Source of the DNA: Candidatus Falkowbacteria bacterium CG10_big_fil_rev_8_21_14_0_10_44_15
Lineage (GTDB): Bacteria > Patescibacteriota > Patescibacteriia > Patescibacteriales > XYC2-FULL-47-12
DNA length: 15,907 nucleotides
Reading direction: 5' to 3'
Assembly (NCBI GenBank): GCA_002773575.1
Contig: PFAT01000005.1
Coordinates: forward strand, 1-15,907
Shown here: positions 5,512 to 11,380 of the stretch, in pieces
Layout of the letters: every line of letters begins with the position of its first letter
How positions within the stretch are numbered: position 1 is the first letter of the stretch
Translations under genes and position numbers: made by a program
Notes under the pieces: generated by a model
Told to the model about the DNA's origin: nothing
What the model saw: the letters and a program-made list of their open reading frames with translations, nothing else
Database searches by the model: none

Positions 5512-6813
5512 ATGAAAGTATTAGTTGTCGGCAGTGGCGGACGAGAACATGCGCTAGTCTGGAAGCTAAAACAGTCGCCGTCTTGCGGAGAAATCATTTG
5601 CGCCCCGGGCAATCCCGGCATCGGAAAGTTGGCAGACTGTTTTCCCATTCTCGCCGCGGATACGCTGCATTTAGCGGATTTCGCTAAAGAGCAAGCAGTT
5701 GATTTAGTAGCGGTAGGGCCGGAACGGCCGCTCGCTAACGGTTTGGCAGACGAGTTGCAAGCAGCGGGCATTCCTTGTTTTGGTCCCGGAGAAGCAGGGG
5801 CGCGGATTGAATGGTCAAAGCTGTTCGCCAAAAATCTTATGCTCAAATGGGGAATCCCGACTGCTCCATTCGCTTTTTTTAATGACCCGAGCAAAGCAAA
5901 AGATTATATTCGTAAAAAGTGGGCAGCCGGGCAACAAGTAGTGGTTAAAGCCGACGGGCTTTGTGAAGGGAAAGGAGTATATGTTCCAGAAAGCGAAGAG
6001 GAAGCGTTACGGGCGGTAGGTATTATTATGACAGAAAAAAAGTTTGGATTGGCAGGCGAGTGGGTAGTGGTTGAAGAGCGTTTGTTTGGCCAAGAGCTGA
6101 CTATTCAGGCAATCACCGACGGCCGCAAGTTAGTGATTTTGCCGCCAGCGCGGGACTATAAATACAGGAACGCCGGCGACAAAGGTCCAATGACTGGTGG
6201 GATGGGGGCGTACGCGCCAGTGCCGATTGCAACCGAGCAGCTTTTAGCAGAGATTAAGGAAACGATTTTACAACCAGCGATTAAAGGATTTGCCTGTGAA
6301 GGTATCGCTTACCGCGGCGTTCTTTACGCCGGCTTAATGATCGTTGAGGGAAAGCCGTATGCGCTTGAATTTAACTGCCGGTTGGGTGACCCGGAAGCAC
6401 AAGCGGTACTGCCGGTTATTGACGAAGATATTCTGCAATTATTTTTCGCTACCGCTACTGGCAATTTGACGGAAGATAGAATTATTTCGGCCAGCCGCTC
6501 GGCTGTTTGCGTGGTAATTGCTTCAGAAGGGTATGGATATAAACAAGAATATCCCAATCAAGTGATCACTCATCTAGATTGGGCCGCTGATATCTTAAAA
6601 GAGGATGGTTTTGTTTTCCACTCCAATACTAAATGGCAGAATAGCAAATTAGTTACTAACGGGGGACGAGTGCTAACGGTTACCGCTTGGGATAAGAGCT
6701 TAGTCAGAGCCGGCAGTTTAGCTAACTATGCTGCCAGCAAGATATGTTTCGCCGGAAGTTATTTCAGACCAGATATTGGTTACCAGACCTTGCATTATCA
6801 GCGATCCACATAA
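5512..6813 (+). CDS. purD: Phosphoribosylamine--glycine ligase (GARS)
   Basis: This ATP-grasp enzyme joins glycine to 5-phosphoribosylamine, the second step of de novo purine synthesis, in the cytosol. The 433 residues cover the whole family length. The N-terminal domain has GSGGREHAL (7-15) and VGPERPLANGL (68-78). The ATP-grasp domain has KADGLCEGKGV (146-156), TGGMGAYAPVP (228-238) and the metal-binding FNCRLGDPEAQAVLP (287-301), usually F.VRFGDPE.Q. The C-terminal domain has VTNGGRVLTVTA (381-392) and YFRPDIG near the end. All key regions are present, so it should be active. GGAGGT at 5499-5504 gives a good start with 7-nt spacing. The gene is monocistronic, with a strong terminator downstream. 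No other complete purine gene is visible; only an orphan PurM-like domain lies upstream. Confidence 0.95.
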   Translation: MKVLVVGSGGREHALVWKLKQSPSCGEIICAPGNPGIGKLADCFPILAADTLHLADFAKEQAVDLVAVGPERPLANGLADELQAAGIPCFGPGEAGARIEWSKLFAKNLMLKWGIPTAPFAFFNDPSKAKDYIRKKWAAGQQVVVKADGLCEGKGVYVPESEEEALRAVGIIMTEKKFGLAGEWVVVEERLFGQELTIQAITDGRKLVILPPARDYKYRNAGDKGPMTGGMGAYAPVPIATEQLLAEIKETILQPAIKGFACEGIAYRGVLYAGLMIVEGKPYALEFNCRLGDPEAQAVLPVIDEDILQLFFATATGNLTEDRIISASRSAVCVVIASEGYGYKQEYPNQVITHLDWAADILKEDGFVFHSNTKWQNSKLVTNGGRVLTVTAWDKSLVRAGSLANYAASKICFAGSYFRPDIGYQTLHYQRST

Positions 6814-6841
6814 TTTAGCTGTTATTAGCTAAAAATATTCC

Positions 6842-6881
6842 AAGTGCCGTTTAGTTTTTTTAAGCTAAAACGGCACTTTTT
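6842..6881 (+). terminator. Rho-independent terminator of purD
   Basis: AAGTGCCGTTT (6842-6852) plus AG pairs with CTAAAACGGCACTT (6865-6878), with one bulged base. The loop is T-rich and the 3' flank is TTTTTATTTTT. It is a long and stable stem. Confidence 0.9.
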
Positions 6882-7025
6882 ATTTTTATCTAAACACCAT
6901 TTTTATTATTTGTACATCAATACTTAATTAACAGTAGATGGCGTAAAATTTTAAAATATGCTAATATTTTGATATATTTATTAAGGTGTTGATAACTTTA
7001 GAATAATTTATTAACTAAAAAATTT

Positions 7026-7307
7026 ATGGGCAAAATGACCAAGGGGCAGTTGCTTAATGCCATGGCCGAAGCTACTGGCGTAAGCAAGAAAGAAGTGGGA
7101 AACTTCTTTGAAAAATTAACCGAATTGGCTTATAAGGAAGTAAAAGGCAGCGGGCAGTTTGTGATTCCGGGAGTCGGCAAGTTAGTGAAGCTGCATCGCA
7201 AAGAGCGCATGGGTCGCAATCCCGCTACTGGCCAAAGCATTAAAATTCCGGCCAAAACAGTAGTGAAGTTCCGGGTAGCGAAAGCAGCCAAAGAGGCCGT
7301 ACTGTAA
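7026..7307 (+). CDS. HU family nucleoid DNA-binding protein
   Basis: A histone-like protein that binds and bends DNA as a dimer and compacts the nucleoid. The 93 residues span the complete family. The N-terminal helices include TKGQLLNAMAEATGVSKKEV (5-24). The beta-arm signature is GRNPATGQSIKIPAKTVVKF (63-82), with the Arg-Asn-Pro tip that intercalates DNA. A Lys/Ala-rich C-terminal helix closes the protein. No Shine-Dalgarno precedes the ATG; the upstream 60 bp are almost pure A/T. The transcript would run through two palindromic repeats before reaching the terminator at 7449-7480. HU versus IHF cannot be settled by eye, but HU is more likely for a single short protein of this kind. Confidence 0.94.
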   Translation: MGKMTKGQLLNAMAEATGVSKKEVGNFFEKLTELAYKEVKGSGQFVIPGVGKLVKLHRKERMGRNPATGQSIKIPAKTVVKFRVAKAAKEAVL

Positions 7308-7348
7308 CCCTCACCCCAACCCTCTCCCGCAGAGTCGGGAGAGGGAGC
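7308..7348. repeat. CCCTCACCCC palindromic repeat, copy 1
   Basis: It starts directly after the HU stop codon. The CCCTCACCCCAA head is followed by a perfect 10-bp stem CCCTCTCCCG (7320-7329)/CGGGAGAGGG (7336-7345) with a 6-nt loop. It is related to the elements at 7381-7442 and 14490-14544. No T-run follows, so it is not itself a terminator. Confidence 0.8.
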
Positions 7349-7380
7349 TAAGAGAAAAATAATAGTAGAATAAATATTAT

Positions 7381-7442
7381 CCCTCACCTTGTCGTTTTTT
7401 TAATTCCCCCTCGCCCTTGGGGAGAGGGGGCAAGGGGTGAGG
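7381..7442. repeat. CCCTCACC palindromic repeat, copy 2
   Basis: Outer arms CCTCACC and GGTGAGG enclose an inner stem of CCCCCTC...CC against GG..AGGGGG. The left half carries a T-rich interruption of about 18 nt. It belongs to the same family as copies 1 and 3. Confidence 0.75.
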
Positions 7443-7448
7443 ACAAAG

Positions 7449-7480
7449 CCGCCGTAGCCGGAATCCTACGGCGGTTTTTT
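7449..7480 (+). terminator. Rho-independent terminator downstream of HU
   Basis: CCGCCGTAG (7449-7457) pairs perfectly with CTACGGCGG (7466-7474) around an 8-nt loop, followed by TTTTTT (7475-7480). It lies 142 bp after the HU stop because two palindromic repeats sit in between. Confidence 0.92.
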
Positions 7481-7494
7481 GTTGGCAATCTTAA

Positions 7495-7523
7495 TTGACA
7501 ATTTAAAAAAAATATCATAAGGT
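7495..7523 (+). promoter_or_regulatory. Possible promoter for the decarboxylase-aminotransferase operon
   Basis: A perfect -35 TTGACA (7495-7500) lies in front of an A-rich spacer. At 17 bp the -10 is a poor TAAGGT (7518-7523). The strong -35 and the position right after a terminator make it plausible, but the -10 is weak. Confidence 0.3.
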
Positions 7524-7594
7524 AACGACGCTTTTAAATAAGCAAAATATCGGTCATTGCCAATTTAATTATATTCAGGAAGGAGGGCAAAACT

Positions 7595-8884
7595 ATGCCC
7601 ATGTCAAGAGAGTTTCAGAATAGGTTGTATCCGCATCTGCCAGAAATTGCGGCAGAATTTGGGACCCCGTTTCATATTTACTATGAAACGGAAATAAGGG
7701 CAACAGGAGAAAGCCTGAAAAGTGAGTTTGGCTGGAACCCAGGTTTTCGGGAATTCTTCGCAGTCAAAGCTTTGCCCAACCCCAGTATTTTGAAGATAAT
7801 GCTGGAAATGGGCTTTGGGTTTGACTGCAGTTCTCTACCGGAGGTATATATGGCCCATCAGGTTGGGGCTGGTCCAGATGATATTATGTTCACATCTAAC
7901 AATACCAGCCGGCATGAGTACGAAAGCGTTTTGGCAAACGGCGGCTGTATTCTGAATTTGGACGATATATCTTTCGTGTCAAAAGTGCCGGAGCCGTTTC
8001 CGGAGCTAATTTGCTTCCGTTATAATCCGGGCGAAAAGCGAAGCGGCGGCGGTTTTATCGGTAAGCCGAAAGAGGCAAAATACGGCGTGCGCCATGACCA
8101 AATCGTGGAAGCTTACCGGTTAGCAAAAAATCTCGGCGCTAAACGATTCGGACTGCATACCATGATAGTTTCCAACGAGTTGGATTTTCGTTATTTTGTA
8201 AAAACGGTCCAGATGCTACTCGCCTTAGTTGAAAAGATTTCAAAGGAACTTGGCGTTCAGTTTGAATTCATCAATATCGGTGGCGGCATCGGCATTCCGT
8301 ACCGTCCGGAGCAGGAACAGTTTAATTTAACTGGGCTGTCGCGACAAATAGAACAATTGTTTCGGCAGTTTCATGAAAGTCACGGCTATACCCCGAGACT
8401 TTTTATGGAATCCGGCCGTTATATGACCGGGCCGCACGGCGTGTTGGTAACGACCGCGATTAATCGCATGAGCAAATATTTTGAACTAGTTGGGGTTGAT
8501 GCCTGCATGTCGGCTTTAATGCGGCCGGCAGTTTATGGCGCTTATCATCAGGTTACGGTTTTGGATGGCAATGGACAGCCAAAAGACGCTCTGTCTAATA
8601 CGCCATTAAGCATTGTCGGCTCTCTGTGCGAAAATTGGGACCAATTTGTCAATCAGCATAGTGCTAATGCCCGTCTTTTGCCCGATATTCAGGAAGGGGA
8701 CTTGGTCATTATCCACGATACCGGCGCGCACGGGCATGCCATGGGATTTCAGTACAACGGACGATTGCGCCCGAAGGAATTGTTATTGTGTCAGGACGGA
8801 AGAGTGGTTTTAATTCGGCGGGAAGAAAATATCGCCGATTATCTGGGTACGCTCGTTTTTGAACCGAAAGTACTACGGCTTTAA
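7595..8884 (+). CDS. LysA-like PLP decarboxylase (diaminopimelate decarboxylase family)
   Basis: A fold-type III PLP enzyme of the alanine racemase/ornithine-DAP decarboxylase family; DAP decarboxylase makes lysine from meso-diaminopimelate. The 429 residues include the PLP lysine in FFAVKALPNP (Lys58), the glycine loop INIGGGIG (227-233), the substrate-site MESGRYMTGP (271-280), SLCENWD (343-349) and the C-terminal MRPAVYGAYH (309-318) and YNGRLRP motifs. Some motifs differ from classic LysA: GLHTMIVSNELD (187-198) replaces GLHCHIGSQ, ESGR replaces EPGR, and CENWD replaces CESGD. Substrate specificity is therefore open. AGGAGG at 7581-7586 with 8-nt spacing supports the ATG at 7595 over the ATG two codons later. 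The aminotransferase follows after 29 bp and is surely co-transcribed. Confidence 0.88.
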   Translation: MPMSREFQNRLYPHLPEIAAEFGTPFHIYYETEIRATGESLKSEFGWNPGFREFFAVKALPNPSILKIMLEMGFGFDCSSLPEVYMAHQVGAGPDDIMFTSNNTSRHEYESVLANGGCILNLDDISFVSKVPEPFPELICFRYNPGEKRSGGGFIGKPKEAKYGVRHDQIVEAYRLAKNLGAKRFGLHTMIVSNELDFRYFVKTVQMLLALVEKISKELGVQFEFINIGGGIGIPYRPEQEQFNLTGLSRQIEQLFRQFHESHGYTPRLFMESGRYMTGPHGVLVTTAINRMSKYFELVGVDACMSALMRPAVYGAYHQVTVLDGNGQPKDALSNTPLSIVGSLCENWDQFVNQHSANARLLPDIQEGDLVIIHDTGAHGHAMGFQYNGRLRPKELLLCQDGRVVLIRREENIADYLGTLVFEPKVLRL

Positions 8885-8913
8885 AATTCTGATAGAAGCG
8901 GAGGAAATTCATC

Positions 8914-10113
8914 ATGTTGAAAAGTCAGCTACCAGAAGGTGGCGGAAATTTATTCCAAAATATTAAAGCGATGTGTTTGGAAGCCGAACAAAGTGGCGTG
9001 AAACTTTGGCGGCTTTCCATTGGCCAGCCCAAAGGCCCGGCCCTGTTAAGCGCTCGCCAAGCCGCGGCCCAAACAATTATGAGTGATGAAGAACGGGTGC
9101 ATGAATATCAAGATAATGGCAGTCCGGGATGTCTTGATTTTGCGTCTCGCTTTGTGCAGGCGCATGTTAAGCGGGCATTGCAGGGACATAAAATTGCTTT
9201 TTTACCAACACCTGGCACCAAATCAATGCTCGGACTCATACCAATGGCTTGCGGTGGCTTTAGTGGTCGGAGGATTAAAGTTGCGACTATGACTGCTCCT
9301 GGGTACCCGACCCCGGCTGTTTGGACAAAGTATCTTGACAACGGCCATTGCGCTTTACCCACTAATTCGCAAAATCAATTTTTGTTCGAGCCGACGAAGA
9401 AGATAGACCGGGAAGTCAAACTGGCCATGGCGAATTACCCCCATAACCCTTCCGGACAGGTTGCCACGCGGAAATACTGGGAAGAAATTTGCGAATTCTG
9501 TGAGCGCGCTGGCATCCGGCTATTTAATGACGCGGCCTATGCCATGCTGGTGTACCAACAAGAGGGGGAAGAACAGATTTGTCCGTTAACCGAAGTGGCG
9601 GTTGATTATCCGGAACTTTCATGGGCGGAAGCGTTTTCCGCCTCCAAAGCGATCGCAAACGGCACTGGCTGGCGTATCGGCGCGATCTGCGGCTCACCCG
9701 ATTTCGTTGGAGACATTGCCACCATTAAAGGCGAAACTGACAGCGGTTTCAATGCGGCATTAGCCACCGGCGTCTTGTACGCGGTGGAGCATGACCAGGC
9801 AGGAATCGCCGCGTGCCGCCGGCAGTACGAAACGCGCATCCATCTTTTGATTGTATATCTGGAATCATCCGGCATGCAGTTGGCGGTTAAACCCAAGGCC
9901 GGATTTTTCACTCTGTGGAAAGTTCCCAGAGTTGCTTTCGGACAAAGTGTGATAAATGCCGAGCACTTCAATCGTTTAATGATTGCTGAAACCGGCATTG
10001 TTGGGGTTCATTTCCATCCATACATTAGGTACGCGGTAACATCGCCTATTGAAGAAATCGACTTTAAGCAGGCGATAGATGAGGGATTTGCCAAGGCGAA
10101 AGTAAGCTACTGA
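8914..10113 (+). CDS. Class I/II PLP aminotransferase
   Basis: A fold-type I aminotransferase of 399 residues. Visible landmarks are the LSIGQPKG entry (34-41), YQDNGSPG (65-72), the ANYPHNPSGQV motif with the PLP-contacting Asn (173-183), FNDAAYAM with the PLP-nitrogen Asp206 and Tyr209 (204-211), the Schiff-base Lys245 in SASKAIANGTGWRIG, and a C-terminal IRYAVTSP Arg for the substrate carboxylate. The pattern is closest to LL-diaminopimelate and aspartate-type aminotransferases. Together with the upstream LysA-like gene this suggests a diaminopimelate/lysine-related step, but the exact substrate is an inference. GGAGG at 8900-8904 with 9-nt spacing sets the start. It is the second gene of a two-gene operon, closed by the terminator at 10140-10170. 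Confidence 0.9.
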   Translation: MLKSQLPEGGGNLFQNIKAMCLEAEQSGVKLWRLSIGQPKGPALLSARQAAAQTIMSDEERVHEYQDNGSPGCLDFASRFVQAHVKRALQGHKIAFLPTPGTKSMLGLIPMACGGFSGRRIKVATMTAPGYPTPAVWTKYLDNGHCALPTNSQNQFLFEPTKKIDREVKLAMANYPHNPSGQVATRKYWEEICEFCERAGIRLFNDAAYAMLVYQQEGEEQICPLTEVAVDYPELSWAEAFSASKAIANGTGWRIGAICGSPDFVGDIATIKGETDSGFNAALATGVLYAVEHDQAGIAACRRQYETRIHLLIVYLESSGMQLAVKPKAGFFTLWKVPRVAFGQSVINAEHFNRLMIAETGIVGVHFHPYIRYAVTSPIEEIDFKQAIDEGFAKAKVSY

Positions 10114-10139
10114 ATTTATATTGGCTCATTGATCATTTA

Positions 10140-10170
10140 CGGCAGTCGTTTCGTGCGGCTGCCGATTTTT
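10140..10170 (+). terminator. Rho-independent terminator of the decarboxylase-aminotransferase operon
   Basis: CGGCAGTCG (10140-10148) pairs with CGGCTGCCG (10156-10164), with one G-U pair and a 7-nt loop. ATTTTTATTTT follows. Confidence 0.88.
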
Positions 10171-10202
10171 ATTTTAAATTTGATATTAAATTATATAAAA
10201 AG

Positions 10203-10211
10203 TTATCCACA
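10203..10211 (+). promoter_or_regulatory. Isolated consensus DnaA box (TTATCCACA)
   Basis: A perfect match to the DnaA 9-mer. A near match in reverse orientation (AGTGGATAA) occurs upstream of the cupredoxin gene near 4770. It is one box without a cluster, so this is not an origin. It is followed at once by a small hairpin GTTAAAT...ATTTAAC (about 10215-10236). Confidence 0.35.
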
Positions 10212-10302
10212 GCGTTAAATAGCTTCGCATTTAACACTGCAGGCATACGAATAGCATGAATGATATTTTATTTTAAATTAGCATAAAATTTATCTTAGTT
10301 TA

Positions 10303-10320
10303 TTCACCTTGACAGGTGAA
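10303..10320. promoter_or_regulatory. Perfect palindrome TTCACCT-TGAC-AGGTGAA over the lexA -35
   Basis: Seven-bp half-sites with a 4-bp spacer. The palindrome contains the whole -35 hexamer TTGACA of the lexA promoter, so a bound protein would block RNA polymerase. It shares its last bases with the adjoining GAAC-N4-GTAC site. Confidence 0.5.
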
Positions 10321-10337
10321 CGAATGTACACTACAAT
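10309..10337 (+). promoter_or_regulatory. Consensus sigma70 promoter of lexA
   Basis: TTGACA (10309-10314), a 17-bp spacer, then TACAAT (10332-10337). It is the best promoter match in the window. Transcription would start near 10344, leaving an AT-rich leader of about 35 nt without a Shine-Dalgarno. Confidence 0.8.
10318..10329. promoter_or_regulatory. Putative LexA box (GAAC-GAAT-GTAC)
   Basis: It matches the Gram-positive type SOS box GAAC-N4-GTTC with one mismatch (GTAC). It lies within the spacer of the lexA promoter, the expected place for autorepression. Confidence 0.6.
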
Positions 10338-10376
10338 TCAATTAGCAATTACAAATTAAAAATTACGAATTAAATT
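10338..10376. repeat. AATTA-word AT-rich leader before lexA
   Basis: Near-repeats of CAATTA, CAAATTA, AAATTA and ACGAATTA fill the lexA 5' leader. Closely similar words occur at 10958-10984 (before the next small ORF) and at 14471-14485 (ACAAATTACGAATTTTGT, upstream of uvrB). Confidence 0.45.
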
Positions 10377-10378
10377 CT

Positions 10379-10957
10379 ATGTCAAAGGAAAATTATCAAA
10401 ACTACAAGCAACACTTTATTAATTTTTACCAGCGGTCACGCCGCCTGCCTTCTTACGCGGAAATGCTGGAACTGTTTCGCTTTAGCTCCAAAAACGCGGT
10501 GGCTAAGGTAGTAGGAAAATTTGTGGACGAAGGGCTCGTCACTAAAGACGAAACCGGGCATCTAATCGCCGGGCCGGATATGTTCGGCGTCAGACTGCTC
10601 GGCAACGTGCAAGCGGGACTGCCGACAACCGCGGAACAGGTAGAAGGCGAAGCGGTGAGTTTGGACGAATATTTAATAGAAAAAAAAGACAAAACTTATT
10701 TATTGGAGGTTACGGGGGATTCAATGATTGAAGCCGGCATTAACGAAGGAGATTTGGTTATCGTGGAACAAGGCCGCACGCCTAAGCCTGGCGACATTGT
10801 CATCGCCGAGGTTGACCACGAATGGACGATGAAATATTTTGTTAAAGAAAACGGCCGCGTTATTTTAAAACCGGCCAATAAGAATTATCCGCTCATTCGG
10901 CCGCAGGGAGAGTTGAACATCGGAGGAGTGGTAAAAGGGGTGGTTAGGAAATACTAG
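10379..10957 (+). CDS. lexA: LexA-type SOS transcriptional repressor
   Basis: The master repressor of the DNA-damage response, inactivated by RecA-stimulated self-cleavage. The 192 residues divide into an N-terminal winged helix (about 1-62, with LPSYAEMLELFRFSSKNAV as helix-turn-helix region) and an S24-type C-terminal domain. The cleavage site is Ala79-Gly80 in NVQAGLPT. The catalytic dyad is Ser115 (GDSMIEAGI) and Lys152 (WTMKYF). All elements for autoproteolysis are present. The length is slightly below the ~200 of E. coli LexA. No Shine-Dalgarno precedes the ATG; the leader is made of AATTA-like words. The promoter just upstream carries a LexA-box-like site and an overlapping palindrome, consistent with autoregulation. 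Two small ORFs follow in the same direction with no clear terminator between. Confidence 0.95.
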   Translation: MSKENYQNYKQHFINFYQRSRRLPSYAEMLELFRFSSKNAVAKVVGKFVDEGLVTKDETGHLIAGPDMFGVRLLGNVQAGLPTTAEQVEGEAVSLDEYLIEKKDKTYLLEVTGDSMIEAGINEGDLVIVEQGRTPKPGDIVIAEVDHEWTMKYFVKENGRVILKPANKNYPLIRPQGELNIGGVVKGVVRKY

Positions 10958-10984
10958 TCAATTAAAAATTATCAATTACGAATT

Positions 10985-11110
10985 ATGAAACTCATTTCTG
11001 TAAAAAAATCAAATACTTTGGCTAAATTACCGCTGGTGCGCCAAGGGAAAAGTTGGTGGGAGTTGATTTGCTTGTTTATCGGCGTGGACGGTAATCTAAC
11101 TGTATTTTGA
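10985..11110 (+). CDS. Candidate 41-residue small protein downstream of lexA
   Basis: The ATG at 10985 opens a 41-codon frame ending in TGA (11108-11110). The product begins MKLISVKKSNTLAKL, contains WWELICLFIGVDG and ends LTVF. It is basic at the N-terminus and hydrophobic around residues 24-33, too short for a sure membrane segment. No Shine-Dalgarno is visible; the leader is the same AATTA-word type that precedes lexA, and lexA itself also lacks a Shine-Dalgarno. Codon use resembles the neighbouring genes. I do not recognise the family. Co-transcription with lexA, 27 bp upstream, is likely and would make it SOS-controlled. It could also be a chance frame. Confidence 0.4.
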   Translation: MKLISVKKSNTLAKLPLVRQGKSWWELICLFIGVDGNLTVF

Positions 11111-11147
11111 AAGGCATAACGTAATATTTAATATTTAATTTAATTTT

Positions 11148-11333
11148 ATGGCCACCGCTACTAATGTTCTAAATACCCAGCAAATCAAGAAATTTTATAT
11201 AGACTCTTGTCGGGCGCATAGCGTTAAACCAAAGAAGCGTAATTTCAATAATTTCGTCCAGCTGTTGGAGGGCGATTTTTCTTATTGGCTGAAGGGAAAT
11301 TTAAAGTTTTTCTTTGAGGAGATGAACAGGTAA
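11148..11333 (+). CDS. Small hypothetical protein (61 residues)
   Basis: A 61-residue basic, aromatic-rich protein. It begins MATATNVLNTQQIKKFYID, contains a Lys/Arg patch (VKPKKRNFNNF) and ends with FSYWLKGNLKFFFEEMNR. There is no signal peptide or convincing membrane helix, and I do not recognise a domain. The start ATG sits behind an AT-only leader (TTTAATTTAATTTT) with no Shine-Dalgarno. It lies 37 bp after the 41-residue ORF and 190 bp after lexA in the same direction with no intervening terminator, so it is probably part of the lexA transcript. The R-M promoter starts 3 bp after its stop. Confidence 0.6.
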   Translation: MATATNVLNTQQIKKFYIDSCRAHSVKPKKRNFNNFVQLLEGDFSYWLKGNLKFFFEEMNR

Positions 11334-11335
11334 GG

Positions 11336-11364
11336 TTGATTTTTTATTATCATTAAAGTACAAT
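11336..11364 (+). promoter_or_regulatory. Sigma70 promoter of the R-M operon
   Basis: TTGATT (11336-11341), a 17-bp spacer, then TACAAT (11359-11364). Transcription would begin near 11371, only about 10 nt before the first ATG, so the first gene may be read from a very short leader. Confidence 0.65.
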
Positions 11365-11380
11365 AAGGTAAGCAACCCCC

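Noticed and set aside
10203..10236. Replication origin near the DnaA box
   Set aside because: There is only one perfect box, no cluster, no dnaA or dnaN, and no typical unwinding element beyond ordinary AT-rich intergenic DNA.
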